This document shows, piece after piece, positions 10,576-21,342 of a stretch of 33,500 bases of DNA. The notes under the pieces are model-generated. The model was not told where the DNA came from, made no database searches, and saw only the letters and a program-made list of their open reading frames with translations. Position 1 is the first letter of the stretch. Every line of letters begins with the position of its first letter. This DNA is from Larix sibirica (Eukaryota; Streptophyta; Pinopsida; Pinales; Pinaceae): positions 45,200-78,699 of the forward strand of contig NWUY0300002131.1 in NCBI GenBank assembly GCA_004151065.3. The letters are read 5' to 3'. Position numbers and translations under genes: made by a program.

Positions 10576-11679
10576 GTTATAGTGTTATACTTGGCCCCTT
10601 GCTCCCCTAGCTATGCTTCTCTTAAAAGGAGAAACAACTTCTGTCTGTGGAGGATGGGTTATTCTGAATTAGATGCATTTACATGCTGTTATGCTGTCGC
10701 TGTTAGTAATGGTTATTGCAACTAGAATGCCAACTTCTGCTTATGGGATATGGGCCTCATGTCAGAGAGATCTAAATTTTTGTCAGGTTTTCTATTTTCA
10801 CCAAGAATATTTTGTCAAAGGAAGATTAATGTCCTTGACTGCTCAATTGTTTCCACTTCATCTAGACTCTAGAGTGCTTTTCAGTAATTTTATGCAAGTT
10901 GGTGGTTACTCAATTTTTCAGTGACATCATTTCTGATGCAGCCCAAATAGCAGATATTCCTTCTGACTCATTTCTTCTTTGAAAGCCTGTGTCAGAATCC
11001 TCTTTCTTTTATCCAATGTTTTGTCAGAGAGTTGTGGATGATTTAAGTTATGCTTCATTATTTATTATGAAGACATACATGAAAATATACACAGTTTTTC
11101 TCTTTCATTCACTTGAAACATAACTTAGTGGGTTTGTTCCAAGGTGCTTTCAACAATGTGATGATTATTAGGCCAATGCCTACAAGTTAATTTATGAAAC
11201 AAGTAGTTTTATTCTTTAATCCATATGAAATCCTCATGGAAGTTGTTGCTTATGGTTGTGTCTATGGCTTTTCGAAGGTATGGCATTTAGATACTGTTGT
11301 TGAAGCAACAGCAATCATTTACCAAAGGAGTTAGCTTTTAAAAACATATAATGAGTGCTTGAAGGCTAGTTTCCATTTTCTGGTTAAAGTAGTTGTCTGA
11401 GATTGGAATGTGCTCTCTTTTTCCAATATTTTTATTTTTAGATTTATTATTTCAAGTTTGAAATCAAAATATACATTATTTTTTCCATTTGGCTCATATC
11501 CAGAGTTCAGAAAAGGTCCGAAGTCTCCACCCTTAATTATTTAATACAGTCTTCTAAAAATCACGAAGGGTCCAGGTGACTTCTTGTTTTTATCTCTTAA
11601 AGTTAAAACCCCCAGAATAAAACTAATGAAAACTAATGCACTGAAAAGAAAAAAAATCAACCAAGATTGAAGCTGGCTC
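10576..11679. other. Intron-like sequence without recognised feature
   Basis: T-rich plus-strand composition of the kind seen in plant introns. No exon with matching splice sites or known protein motif recognised. The 83-codon frame at 10673-10924 has no family resemblance. Confidence 0.4.
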
Positions 11680-12083
11680 CCCTTATGTATGAAATGAAAA
11701 CTACCAAGAAGGAATCAAAAGATAGACAATCATAATTCTGAGGAGAGGATTCCCTTGTATTCTTGAAATGACAGAAGCCTTCTTGCACATTAAGATCTAC
11801 TTCAGAAAGTGAATCTTCCTTTGTGTTGAACACCCTGCAGATATGAGTAAATGAGATTGAATCAAAATATTTTCTTACCTCCTTACATCTGAAATGAAAA
11901 CTACCAAGAAGGAATCAAAAGATATACAGGGATAATTATGAGGAGAGGATTCCCTTGTATTCTTGAATTGACAAGAAGCCTTCCTATACAATAAGCGCCG
12001 CTTTCGAAAGTGAATCTGACTTTGTTTTGAACACCCTGTAGATATGAGTAAATGAGTTTGAATCAAAATAATTTTTTACCTCC
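11680..12083 (-). repeat. 200-bp tandem duplication of an exon-like block
   Basis: Two units (about 11680-11882 and 11883-12083) share GAAATGAAAACTACCAAGAA at 11691 and 11891, exactly 200 bp apart, and both end in TTACCTCC. On the minus strand each unit starts after an acceptor-like CATATCT(G/A)CAG. Copy 1 then reads open for about 55 codons (VFNTKEDSLSEVDLNVQEGF, later FKNTRESSPQNYDCLSFDSF). In copy 2 the same frame is broken by a TAG and indels, but FKNTRESSPHNY and SFDSFLVVFIS remain. I do not recognise the protein. It may be a duplicated exon of a gene fragment or part of an unknown element. Confidence 0.6.
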
Positions 12084-12730
12084 AAAACGATATTCATTTA
12101 CTATCAAAGTTATTTCAAAACCTATTTATGCTACATTTATGCTTTCATCATATCATTAATATACATTCCTTACTATGTAAGACTCTTGTTTTTCTTTACA
12201 TTACACATGTGTTACTACATCATCTTTATATGACTCGGTGCTCAACAATATTGCTTATTGTACAAGTCCTGTTCTTGAATTCAATATGTCTGCAAATAAA
12301 TATTTTATTTTGAATGCCCTTGTAATATTTTATTTTATTTGTTACTTTGAACAAGTAAGAAATATAGCATCATTGCTTCCAACCATCCTATCTATAAAAA
12401 CACCATGTTTTACATTCTAGTGAAAAAGCTTTGCATCTGATGCCAAATGTCCAAACAACAAAAAGAGTACGAGGTTAGCATCACAATTGTTGAAGTATTT
12501 GCATAGTGGTAGTTTCTATATGTGTGAATGTTTACATAGCAATACTTCCCACTCAAATTGATGTTCTTTCATCTTAAAGTATTATCAAGTCTATTAAGCC
12601 CATGGTTGTGACCTTTGTTTCATCAAGTGTATTTCATTTTTTGTTTCAAGTATTTTGTAATGTTTACTTTTTATTTAGTTCAAAAGAATTGATTTCTCGA
12701 AATACATATTAGTGTATGATCATCTTTCTT
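12084..12730. other. AT-rich stretch, nothing recognised
   Basis: No coding, RNA or terminal-repeat signal that I can support on either strand. Confidence 0.4.
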
Positions 12731-13330
12731 AATCATAAACTAAACTAATTTTTATTTTATGCCTGCGGAAAATTCAATTGTAAATTTCTCTTTTAAATAT
12801 TGTGCAACTTCAATGATGTAGTTATTTCAGAAATTTTATTTCCCGCAGCTCAGTTTTGTCTAGGAACTATTATTAACACCTTAAACTAGACTAAATCAAA
12901 ATTTCTGCATTCTGGAAATTTATTTTAGTTTCTATGTTAAGCTTCTTTCATTTCCAGCATTTGGTTTAATTCTGAAATTTTCATTTCCAGAATTTCATTA
13001 AAGTCTAAAGCCATCATTTCTACATCCAAATTATACTCTTTAAGATTAGATTTGCATTCCGGAAATTAGATTTGATTTCTATTTTTAGTGTTCAACACTT
13101 TTTATCAGTCAACTTAATTCATAAATTTTAATTTCCAGAATGTATTAGAGTCTGAAATACTTCATTTCCAGATCTTAAATTAAACTCTGTTCATCATATT
13201 TGCTTTCTGAAAATTTAATTTTTATTTTTGATTAACATTTATGCATTTCTAGCAAGTAATTTAGTTCATAAATTTTAATTTTCAGATTTGCCTTTGAGCA
13301 TTTTACTTCATTTTGTATCTCAAATTTACT
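12731..13330. repeat. Degenerate ~150-bp tandem repeat
   Basis: Three to four poorly preserved units, with rough starts near 12740, 12948, 13108 and 13248. Each contains an AATTTTAATTTCCAGAAT-like phrase, a short segment resembling AGTCTAAA, then a TTTGCATTCCGGAAATT-like phrase and GATTTCTATTTTTAG. The recurrent TTTCCAGAA and its near-complement TTCTGGAAA give the region a quasi-palindromic look. It lies just beyond the 3' end of copia element A and could derive from that element's untranslated or LTR region, but I could not show this. Confidence 0.5.
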
Positions 13331-13726
13331 CAAACACTTCACATAAATCTGAACATTCCAACTATCTTTGACATCAAATAAATTAGAATTTTATCAAGTC
13401 TTTACACTTCCAATCACACTCGCCTATATTAGACTTATACATGGATTTGTAAACTTGCACCTTATCTTGACCAAACAACTTGAATGAGATTACAAACTGA
13501 TCCAAGTCCCAAAAGACTCTTCACTTCATACCATAAATATTGGACTTAGACTGACCTTAGGGATACGGGATACCCTCTTTGTGCTAGAGAGGAGCTAGCC
13601 TAAAGTGAGAGGAAATGCTATTGAAGTGAAATTGGGTAGCCTTCCTGAGTTGCACAAAACTAACACCTTTGTGCTTGGGACTGTACACTTTGTGGGTGCT
13701 AGATTTTGTTGTAACATGTCCAAAGT

Positions 13727-14050
13727 CTAATTTGTCAACTTTGATAGTAACTTGTGAAGCCAAATGGTGTCACAACTAGCAGTGTTAGCTGCCATGTCTT
13801 GTGCCTCTGCTGAACTAAGTGCCACTGAAGCCTTCTTCCTGCTCAACCAGGAAACTCTACTTGAATCCAAACTGAAACAATAACATGAAGTGCTGCTTTG
13901 GTCATTGGCACCACCTATCCAATCAGAATTTGTAAATCCCATGTAGCACAAACTGTCATCACCAATAGATCGACCAAAACAAACTTTGGCCTTCAAGTAT
14001 TGAAGCATATGTTTTGCAAAAATCCAATGAACTTGCTTGGGCTTCAACAT
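13727..14050 (-). pseudogene. Copia RNase H domain
   Basis: A continuous 107-codon frame matches the copia RNase H core: HMLQYLKAKVCFG, GFTNSDWIGGANDQSSTSCY, VSWLSRKKASVALSSAEA and TIWLHKLL. In the G(F/Y)(T/S)D(S/A)DW motif the catalytic first Asp is Asn (AAT, complement of 13928-13930), so the enzyme would be inactive. The usual post-RNase H tail with the ADIFTK motif was not found downstream. The frame is continuous only within this domain, and the RT upstream is in other frames. Confidence 0.85.
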
Positions 14051-14379
14051 ATACTAGCTCAAGGCGGTGGCTAGAAAACAAGTGTTAGGTCTGGTATTTA
14101 CTAGTTACATTAGGAAACCTATCAACTGTCTGTAGATAGATGGGTCGATTAAATCTGAATCGAAATCAACAAATTACTTCCGATTTACTACCATAGGAGT
14201 GGCCATGGGCTTACAATCTATCATTTGACATCTCTTTAAAATATCAAGTGCATAATTACCCTATCCAATGAAGGCCTTGCCTGAACTTTGCCACACCTCT
14301 AGTCCCAAAAAGCAGTGCATCAAGTTGATGCCCTTGATATCAAATTCTCTCACCAACTTTGCCTTGCACCATGCTATAA

Positions 14380-15170
14380 GTTTATCTGAATTTCATGTAA
14401 GTATAAGATTGTCTACATACAAGACTAAAAACAAGCATATTGGAATAATCAAACAAATAGTAAACATTGGAATTTGCATCTGTTCTAGTAAAACCCAAAT
14501 TTGAAATAGACTCATTGATTCTGGAGTACCATGCACATGGTGCATGCTTCAACCCATAAAGGGCCTTCTTCAACCTGCTACCTGCAAACATGGGTCTCAC
14601 ACCCATGCTCCTCAAAGCCTCTTCATTGATTTATGTACACCTCCTCAATCAAACCATTAAGAAATGCTTCCTTCACATCCATTTGATATAAATGCCAACC
14701 AAATACCGATGCTAATGACATAATGAATTTGATGGGAGTATACTTGGCAAGAAGAGCAAAAGTCTCCACATAGTCAACTCCCTCTTTTTGGGAGAAACCT
14801 CTAGCCACAAACCGAGATTTGAATTTCTCTATGCTTGCATTTACTGCATGCTTAACCCATGCAACCACCATTAAGAAATGCTTCCTTCACATCCATTTGA
14901 TATAAATGCCAACCAAATACCGATACTAAAGACATAATGAATTTGATGGGAGTATACTTGGCAACAAGAGCAAAAGTCTCCACATAGTCAACTCCCTCTT
15001 TTTGGGAGAAACCTCTAGCCACAAATTGAACTTTGAATTTCTCTATGCTTGCATCTACTGCATGCTTAACCCATGCAACCACCTATGGTCAATCGCTGAC
15101 TTCTCCTTTGGTCTAGGCTCAATTTACCACAAATCATTCTTCATGATGGAGTTGTCCTCATTTACCATGG
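14380..15170 (-). pseudogene. Copia reverse transcriptase, with internal duplication
   Basis: The N-terminal part reads MVNEDNSIMKNDLW near 15165. Next come the conserved KFKVQFVARGFSQKEGVDY, ETFALVAKYTPIKFIMSL and YQMDVKEAFLNG motifs, with the first polymerase Asp kept, then LKKALYGLKHAPCAWYSRI. The catalytic YVDD site survives only in a shifted frame and reads YVDN (complement of 14408-14419). A 214-bp segment covering the ARGFSQKEG to AFLNG region is duplicated in tandem (14656-15083). Because 214 is not a multiple of three, the duplication alone destroys the frame. Confidence 0.88.
14656..15083. repeat. 214-bp tandem duplication inside the RT
   Basis: Units 14656-14869 and 14870-15083 differ at only about nine positions by eye, roughly 4 percent. 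The duplication is therefore clearly younger than the decay of the rest of the element and happened after it was dead or dying. The copies join at GCAACCACC|ATTAAGAAATG. Confidence 0.9.
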
Positions 15171-15559
15171 CACCTTGCCAAATCTATTGAATTGTGACCT
15201 CCTTAAAACCAAAAGGATCTACATCAATGATGGAAGACGTTAGTGTTAGATAATTCAGAAATTTCTTGGGAGGATAGCTTACTTGAAATGAAGTCTTAGG
15301 AGCTCTAACTTGCTCTTGTGAATCTTGTAATGTTTGGGTAAGCCAACTAGGCTTGTTGATTGAACTGGATGGTAAAGGAGCTTGCTGATCTGAATTTGAT
15401 TTTTTCTGAAATCTATGGATTAGCCTTTGGGGCAGTAAGCTTCTCTACCTCCTTAGCGTCTGCTAGAGGTTATCGAGACTTGGAGGATCATGCATCCTCA
15501 TCAAACTTGATATCTGTACACACAACGACCTTTCTTTGAGATGAAATGTAGTCTCTATA

Positions 15560-16340
15560 AGCTTTAGAGGTCTCATTGTAACCGACGAAGATACCCTTCA
15601 AACTAGAAGGTTCTAGCTTAGTCCTTTTTTCAGTAGGAATATGAACATGACAACCAAAAACATGAAGATGTGCTATTTGAGGCTTCTTGCTTGTGAATGC
15701 CTCCTATAGTGTCTCGTCCTTCAAAACTCTGTGAGGACACATGTTAAGAATATAGACAGCTGTAAGACATGCTTTTGCCTAGAGACACATGGGTAGATCT
15801 AGATCATGAATCATGGCTGTCTCTATGCTGGATGTGTTCCACTCCACAACCCCATTTTGCTAATGCTTGTAGGGCATCATTATCTCCTTCTTGATTCCTG
15901 CTTGCCTGAAAAAAGTGTCAAACTCCTTGGAGGTATACTCACCCCCATTGTTAGACTTTAACTCTTTAATCTTCTCTTTTTCTTACAAGAACCTTAAACT
16001 CTTGAAACCTCTTGAAGATCTCATCCTTGGTCTTCATGAAGTAAATACAAGACTTCTTAGAGGTATCATCAATGAGTGAAAGATAATAAATGTTACTTGA
16101 TAAGGAGGTTGAAGTCATGCATCCATTTACATCTAAGTGGATAGGTCAATAATTTCTTTTGACCTATCCTCTCTACTAGGAAAAACAATTTTCACATGCT
16201 TGTTGAGTGCACAACCCTTGCACTCTTTGTTCTTCTCAATTTTTGAAGTCCAACAATCCTTGCACCATGTCTTTCAAGATTGGCAGCACTCCATAGTGAA
16301 GTGACCTAGCCTCTTGTGCCAAAGCTCACTTAAGTTTTCA
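15560..16340 (-). pseudogene. Copia pre-integrase and integrase domains
   Basis: The minus strand encodes the pre-integrase zinc-binding segment ELWHKRLGHFTMECC at 16302-16325 and upstream, with CKGCALNKH further on (HHCC-type ligands visible). The core follows: SLIDDTSKK with the first catalytic Asp at about 16070, then KSNNGGEYTS near 15935-15958, where the second catalytic Asp of SDNGGEY is Asn (complement of 15950-15952), then QNGVVEWNTSS carrying the Glu. Downstream, HLHVFGCHVHIPTEKRTKLE and GIFVGYNETSKAYR match the conserved C-terminal part. Several in-frame stops (for example in PYKH*QNG) and frame changes make it nonfunctional. Confidence 0.85.
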
Positions 16341-16672
16341 TTGTCATGCATTAGGGCTCTCATAGGATCTTCCTACAACCTATACAAACCACCCTCTTGA
16401 ACACCTCTAGCCAAAACTTGAATAGGATCCAAGCATCTTTTCTAGATCATCAAATTCAACACTATATTCCAGATTTGTCATCATTGAAACTAAAAGGAGG
16501 TTTTTAGTTAAACCAAGTACATATAAAACACCATTAGCTCAAGGATATCACTCAATGGCACCACTTTTCCTATTGGATATATGACATCATCACCAAGTCC
16601 ACTTGTATGCTTGCCACCTACTCTCAAAGTTTGTTGAAGGCCTTTTTGTTAGAGGTTATATTTTTGGGGGCT

Positions 16673-17420
16673 TCATATCCACATACCACTTGACAACAGA
16701 CATGGTGTTAGATGAAATGCATGAGAGCATGGAGAAGTGTGTCTCCAGCTTGGATGAAATGTCATCCACTTTATGTGATGCTTTTGCACTCCTTGCAAAT
16801 TGCTTTTACTATTGCTGCTTGTCCTTTTCCTTCTTCTCATGACATTAGCATAGTGACTAGACTTTTGACACTTGAAACACTTGATGTGGCTGAACTCCTC
16901 CTTTCCTTGATTAGAGGAACATGAATCCACTTTCTTCCCATTTTGACCCTTCTCAGGTCCTCCCCTGTTGCCCTTCTTCATCTTGTTGACGACAGTAAGT
17001 TTTTGCTCCTACTTCATGCCTACAACACTCTCCAATTTCGGCTCCTCCTAGATCAAGTCTTTTCTTGGGCACAAACCCTTCTGACAAAACACTACCAAGA
17101 AGAAGAGAACCATTTTAGGCTATGGGTACTAACTCTTCACTATTGATCTCTTCCTTGATTGCTACATGTTGATCTTGAACTTCAGTAATCTTCATCAAGT
17201 AGGTGGCTATGCTGTTTATCTTTCTCATTCGTGAGACTCTAAGTTTATTCTACAACAACATATTTCGATTGATGTTCTTAGTGCTCACTTTAATATATAG
17301 TGACTAGAGCATCAAACATCTCCTTTCTTGTTGTTTCATTGGCAATATGAAGGATCAAGTGATCCTTCATAGAGTCAAGAAAGACTTGCTTTGTCTTGGC
17401 CATCTTTTTATGTTTAGTGG
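16673..17420 (-). pseudogene. Copia gag (UBN2-type) with zinc knuckle
   Basis: Fragments in shifting frames match the copia gag core: KDHLILHIANETTRKEMFDA, LVTIY, a TYLMKITEVQDQHVAIKEEI-like stretch and EELVPIA before a stop in the (L/M)NG motif. Near the end, CFKCQKSSHYANV lies in an open 102-codon frame (16981-16673). This is a C-X2-C-X4-H-X4-C knuckle whose last Cys is Met. A Pro/Ser-rich segment upstream (17877-17695) may be the gag N-terminus. No complete reading frame remains. Confidence 0.78.
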
Positions 17421-18046
17421 GCTCTACCACCTTGGTCTCCACATAATCTTTGTGAGCTTTAAATCCTTCAAGGAAAAATCAAACAACATTGTTTATTTTT
17501 ATTCATCCCAGAAATCACTTCATAAATTAGTGTTTGTTGTATATTATGTAACATTTGTCTCTTTCAAGTTAACACAATAATGTGGGATTCCATAAGTGCA
17601 TAATAGATTTGCATAACTTTTGTTCATCTTCTTGGATTTGTTGATCAACTCATATGAAAAGCTCCATCACAACTATACCTTAGAATGTATGGAGTTACAT
17701 AGAGCTCATAGTAGATGGATTTATGGATGGTAATTGTTTTTCCATAGGGTTATTGTCATGTGGGAAAGGAGGTGAAGGGGATGTAGATGGTGAGGATGAT
17801 GGAGGAGGCATTCCTTGTCCTAGAAAAAATGTTGTTGCGAAAGTATCAAAATTTGCCAAAATTGGATGAGAGTTCAAATCTTGCTAGGTAGTGCTAGTCA
17901 GGGATGCTCCATTAACTTCAAAGGGTTTCAAGCCCAATGGGTTCCTAGGACTTCCATTTTTTGCTAAATTACAAGTTACAACACTTGATCATTTTATAGT
18001 ACTTTGTGCTTTAGCAATAAAACCAAAGTGTTGACCTTTCATAACT

Positions 18047-18387
18047 TGTTGAAATTCCAAAACAATAGAGAGAATTGAATGAAATCACCACAAAACCCTA
18101 ATTCTACAATAAGAGAAAATTATACCAAAGAGAATGTGTGCTAGAGAGAGAAACATAACCAAGCATGAGAGAGCACAATGCTTTGGTGCCCTTTGGAAAA
18201 TCACTTTTATAAAATAATGAATGATTCACTTGACTGAGTAAGACAAATGAGAGTTTGTGAATATAAACACAACTTAAGGGGTAGGACGCTTTCCCCAAGA
18301 GGGGTTATGAGCTAACATTGACTAGATATGGTTAAAATATATGGTTAGTTGTGGCCGAAAATGAAGATTACAACCTTAAGTTCAACA
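18047..18387 (-). repeat. 3' LTR of element B (341 bp)
   Basis: Direct repeat of 21343-21765. Shared phrases include ACCACAAAACC, AGAGAGAGAAACATA, ATGAATGATTCACTTGA and AAGGGGTAGG, then GCTTTC and CCCAAGAGG. Terminal TGTTGA...TCAACA is kept. It lacks the roughly 60-bp insertion present in the 5' LTR. The two copies differ at many sites, which indicates an old insertion. Confidence 0.85.
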
Positions 18388-18398
18388 TCCCCCCTTAA
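18388..18398 (-). other. Polypurine tract of element B
   Basis: On the minus strand TTAAGGGGGGA directly precedes the 3' LTR start TGTTGAAC. This is the expected position and composition of the plus-strand primer site and supports reading 18047-18387 as the 3' LTR. Confidence 0.8.
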
Positions 18399-19349
18399 TG
18401 TAAACATCGGTTTATAGGGAGAAGTCATTACATCACAAGATTTACATCCCCTCTTAATGTTGAATAGAGGCCAAATAGAGAAGGCATTGCATACCACTCC
18501 CCCATGATTACCATATCTCTCCCTCATGAGTCCAACAATGTCTTTGGTAGCAAAGACCATACTCTAGAGTGACAAATGTGGATGGAGCTTTAGTTCAATA
18601 GGTGTATCGCTAATGTTGGAGAGGAGGGTGTGTGGTGGAGGGGGCTCTTTATGTGCTTCGATGGACCTGCAAGAAAATCAACAACATCCGCCAATGTGGA
18701 TATGGCTCACTTAGGCATAGGCTTTGTCCTAGCTCGATGAAGAATAGTTGGATAAGATTCAACACTCAAGATGTCGTACTCAACATCATTGTATTGTTCA
18801 TCAATGGGAGGAATGTTGGAAGGAAAACCCTATATAGGAGAAGAGACTTTTGTAGGGTTGGAGCCAAATGAGTCATCACCATGGTTCTCGTCAACCACAT
18901 TTGTCTGCCCAATTATTGTAGGAGAAGTGCTTGGGGAATCACTTGTAGAGGTAGGGATAGGACTATTGTCATTATGTGAAGGAGAAAGATCCACCTAAAC
19001 ATCATGGGAATCATTTATAGAACAATCATCTGAAACAAGTATTGGGAGGGATCTGGTGGACTGTGAGTAGGAACTTCATCAAAGTGAGCCTCTCTTCATT
19101 TAGTTACCCTTGGGTGGAAGGATCATAAAGATGATATCCTTGGAAAACTTCGTCATAGCCTCCTAAAGTGTAGTATTGTTTTTCCAATTCTTATATGGTT
19201 CACATTTCCTTAGAAGTATGGATCATTATGAAATGCAAAAATGAAGGTTTGTGTCCATTTTCTCTTATGGGGTCATACCCCGAACAACACGAGTAGGTGT
19301 TCGGTTGATGATGTAGGCCACACAGATAACTGTTTCTCCTTAGAATTTA
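18399..19349 (-). pseudogene. Post-integrase linker and 3' internal region of element B
   Basis: The minus-strand frames read a low-complexity Ser/Pro/Asp/Asn-rich linker (SPSHNDNSPIPTSTSDSPST, then ILSVESYPTILHRARTKPMP), as found between copia integrase and RT. Where RT should begin (the usual E-A-x-x-x-x-x-W block) the sequence goes directly to an unrelated tail ending in the polypurine tract. No YVDD, AFLNG or RNase H motif is visible. This is the site of the RT-RNase H deletion. Confidence 0.6.
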
Positions 19350-19870
19350 TGTGCTATTTTCTTGTGGTGAAGTATGGATTGGGCTATATCCATAATCGCT
19401 CTATTCTTCCATTCAACATCTCCATTTTGTTGTTGAGTGTAGGAAATAGTTTATTTCTAAGAGATGCCATTAAAAATGAGAAATAATTGGAAGGCATTGG
19501 CTTTATATTCTCTCCACCATCAATCCTGATACACTACCAAAGATTTAAATTCTTTGAATTTTCCAAACACTTGATCTTTGGATTGAATACTGTATATCCA
19601 AAGGAAGTGGGAAAAGTCATCAATGAATGTGAAGTACTTAGCTTTCTCAAGAGAATGGTGAATCACTGTGAATCAACACAAGAGGCTAAGAAGATCGCCT
19701 CACTTTGTTCTTCCTAAAGGTCTCTTGATGGTGTTTCCCTAACACACACTCTTCACAAAGATCACTAGGTTGTTCAATTTGTGGAAGGTTATCTGCCATA
19801 TGGAGATGGCTCATATATGGAAAAGATTGAAATTTGGTGTGACATAGGTGTTGATGCTCTAGCATGGTGG
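19350..19870 (-). pseudogene. Pre-integrase and integrase core of element B
   Basis: The minus strand reads YMSHLHMADNLPQIEQPSDL then CEECVLGKHH and TFRKNKVRRSS: the pre-integrase segment with its CxxC, but with the LWH...H part eroded to LEHQHLCH. Next is KYFTFIDDF with the first catalytic Asp near 19620, and CIRIDGGENI near 19530, in the place of the D-N/R-GGEY motif with its Asp kept. In-frame stops follow the SS of the pre-integrase segment and precede CIRID. The Glu-bearing third motif was not located. Confidence 0.75.
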
Positions 19871-20079
19871 TTTCATCAGCATTTGTTACTATAGCAACAA
19901 TCCCTTTTTATTCTAAGGAAGGAATCTTCCCCAATTTGTACATATGATTGGATTCACCACAATATCCCTAGGTGACCACTTTAAAACCATCAATTATATC
20001 CTTTGCAACTCATTGCTCTGGCAAAAAATTCCACTTTTTTCACTCAGTTTTGTTGGCGTTTGTGAGATGCAGTAAATAG

Positions 20080-20290
20080 AAGAAGATTTTGTCCAACCCA
20101 TGGAACATGAAGGACATCTGCAAACTTGGTAGTGTCAATGATAACATCACCACAACCTGAAACCGATAAGGCTGAGTTATCACCAATAATTACTTTCTCT
20201 TCACCATGCTGCTTTCAATAATTAATGAGAAGGTGCTGATGTTTGGTCATATACCTGGTAGCTCTAGAATCAACATTTCATTCTTGTGAA
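20080..20290 (-). pseudogene. Aspartic protease segment of element B
   Basis: The minus strand reads NVDSRATRYMT where active copia proteases have a D-(S/T)-G-A-(T/S)-x-H-M motif. The essential Gly is Arg (AGA, complement of 20263-20265) and the His is Tyr. It continues KVIIGDNSALSVSGCGDVII then FADVLHVPWVGQNLL, the typical end of the protease region leading into pre-integrase. One stop lies between the two parts. The protease is dead as read. Confidence 0.75.
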
Positions 20291-20321
20291 GAAAAGGAGA
20301 ATCAATATGCCGAGTGCACAG

Positions 20322-21086
20322 TTAAATGTCCACTGTGAGAAGATCCAACAATATTGTCAAAAAGATCCTTTTTGCTGACTGTTTGTCTTGCAAGTCTTCA
20401 ATTTTTTTAAGACAAAAGATGTAAGATTTGAAGGAATGGCCCTCCTTATGATAATACTTGCATATGAGTTTCTTCTTGGAAGATTTTGACTTTCCCCCCC
20501 TAACATACTTGCGCTCATGCTTAGGAGTTGAGGTAGCATTTGGATAGGCTTGATCTTGGGGGGGTGGTAATTTTCCCATATTCCTTGTTTTGACTTGATG
20601 CCTGATAAGATTATCACAAACCTCGTCGAGAGGAGTTGTGTAACCCTTTACAAGCAGAGGGATTCTATAACATATGATAGGAAAGGATTTGGATGTTGGA
20701 GAAAGTTTATTCAAAACAATACTTACATAGTCTAGATCTGGTTTTGCCTTTCCTTTTGATGTAATGATGTTAGCCTTTGGATTTTTAAACCTTGCAATAT
20801 ACTTCTCAATGCTGTCAAAGTCACCCATCTAGAGATTGGAAACCATGGTTTTGAGTTGGTTGACCTGAGTGATATTCACTATTCCAAAGAGAGTCTTGAA
20901 AATATCCCAGATTTCCTGTGCACCTTTATTGTTCTTGGTATAATGAATCAGATCTGGCTCGACATATAGGATGATCAGCTCTAGAGCTTCATCTTTCTTT
21001 GAAGAAGGGTAGTCATTTGATCTGCCTGAATATGATAGTTCAGCCCATTCAATTGGGGAAATAGCCATTAGGCTTAACAGCAGCAC
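20322..21086 (-). pseudogene. Gag of element B, split by one in-frame stop
   Basis: Two collinear frames (21086-20829 and 20828-20322) are the same frame separated by a single TAG at 20829-20831. The first has the UBN2-type gag core (PIEWAELSYSGRSNDYPSSK, ALELIILYVEPDLIHYTKNN, EIWDIFKTLFGIVNITQVNQ). The second continues with GDFDSIEKYIARFKN, a DYVSIVLNKLSPTSKSF block and a basic region ending in CKYYHKEGHSFKSYIFC. In that C-X2-C-X4-H-X4-C knuckle, Cys 2 and Cys 4 are both Tyr. Total length of about 254 codons is reasonable for a copia gag. The 5' untranslated segment between PBS and gag is about 240 bp. Confidence 0.88.
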
Positions 21087-21327
21087 AAAGAAGCCTTTGT
21101 ATGAAATGAAGTCCTCAGAAATTAACCTTGATAGACCGAAGAGGTATCAATTCCTTAAAAAGAAATCCACAATATGCTATTTTCTGCAGAATGAAGAGGA
21201 GCACTGTCTTGAAAGAGCGTTTTAAACCCTGGATGATCCGAAAGCCCTAGTTCTGCAGTCCCTAGGTGATGCTACTAGCCAAAAATTCTTTGGATCAGCT
21301 TGCTTAATTGACTAAGGGAGATTCATA

Positions 21328-21342
21328 CCTGCTTTGATACCA
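21328..21342 (-). other. Primer-binding site of element B (tRNA-iMet type)
   Basis: On the minus strand, TGGTATCAAAGCAGG starts right after the 5' LTR end (...TCAACA). It matches the plant initiator-Met tRNA 3' end complement (TGGTATCAGAGC) with one mismatch in the first twelve bases. This is the usual copia primer site. Confidence 0.85.

Larger units (their letters stand above)
13550..17880 (-). mobile_element. Ty1/copia retrotransposon A (decayed, minus strand)
   Basis: Domains occur in copia order on the minus strand: gag (about 17420-16673), remains after protease (16530-16494), pre-integrase zinc segment (16325-16200), integrase (16085-15560), reverse transcriptase (15170-14380) and RNase H (14050-13727). 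The integrase-before-RT order identifies Ty1/copia rather than gypsy. Every domain has stops, frameshifts or lost catalytic residues. I could not identify its LTRs, PBS or target duplications. The upstream end abuts the 3' LTR of element B at 18047. Boundaries are those of recognisable homology only. Confidence 0.85.
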
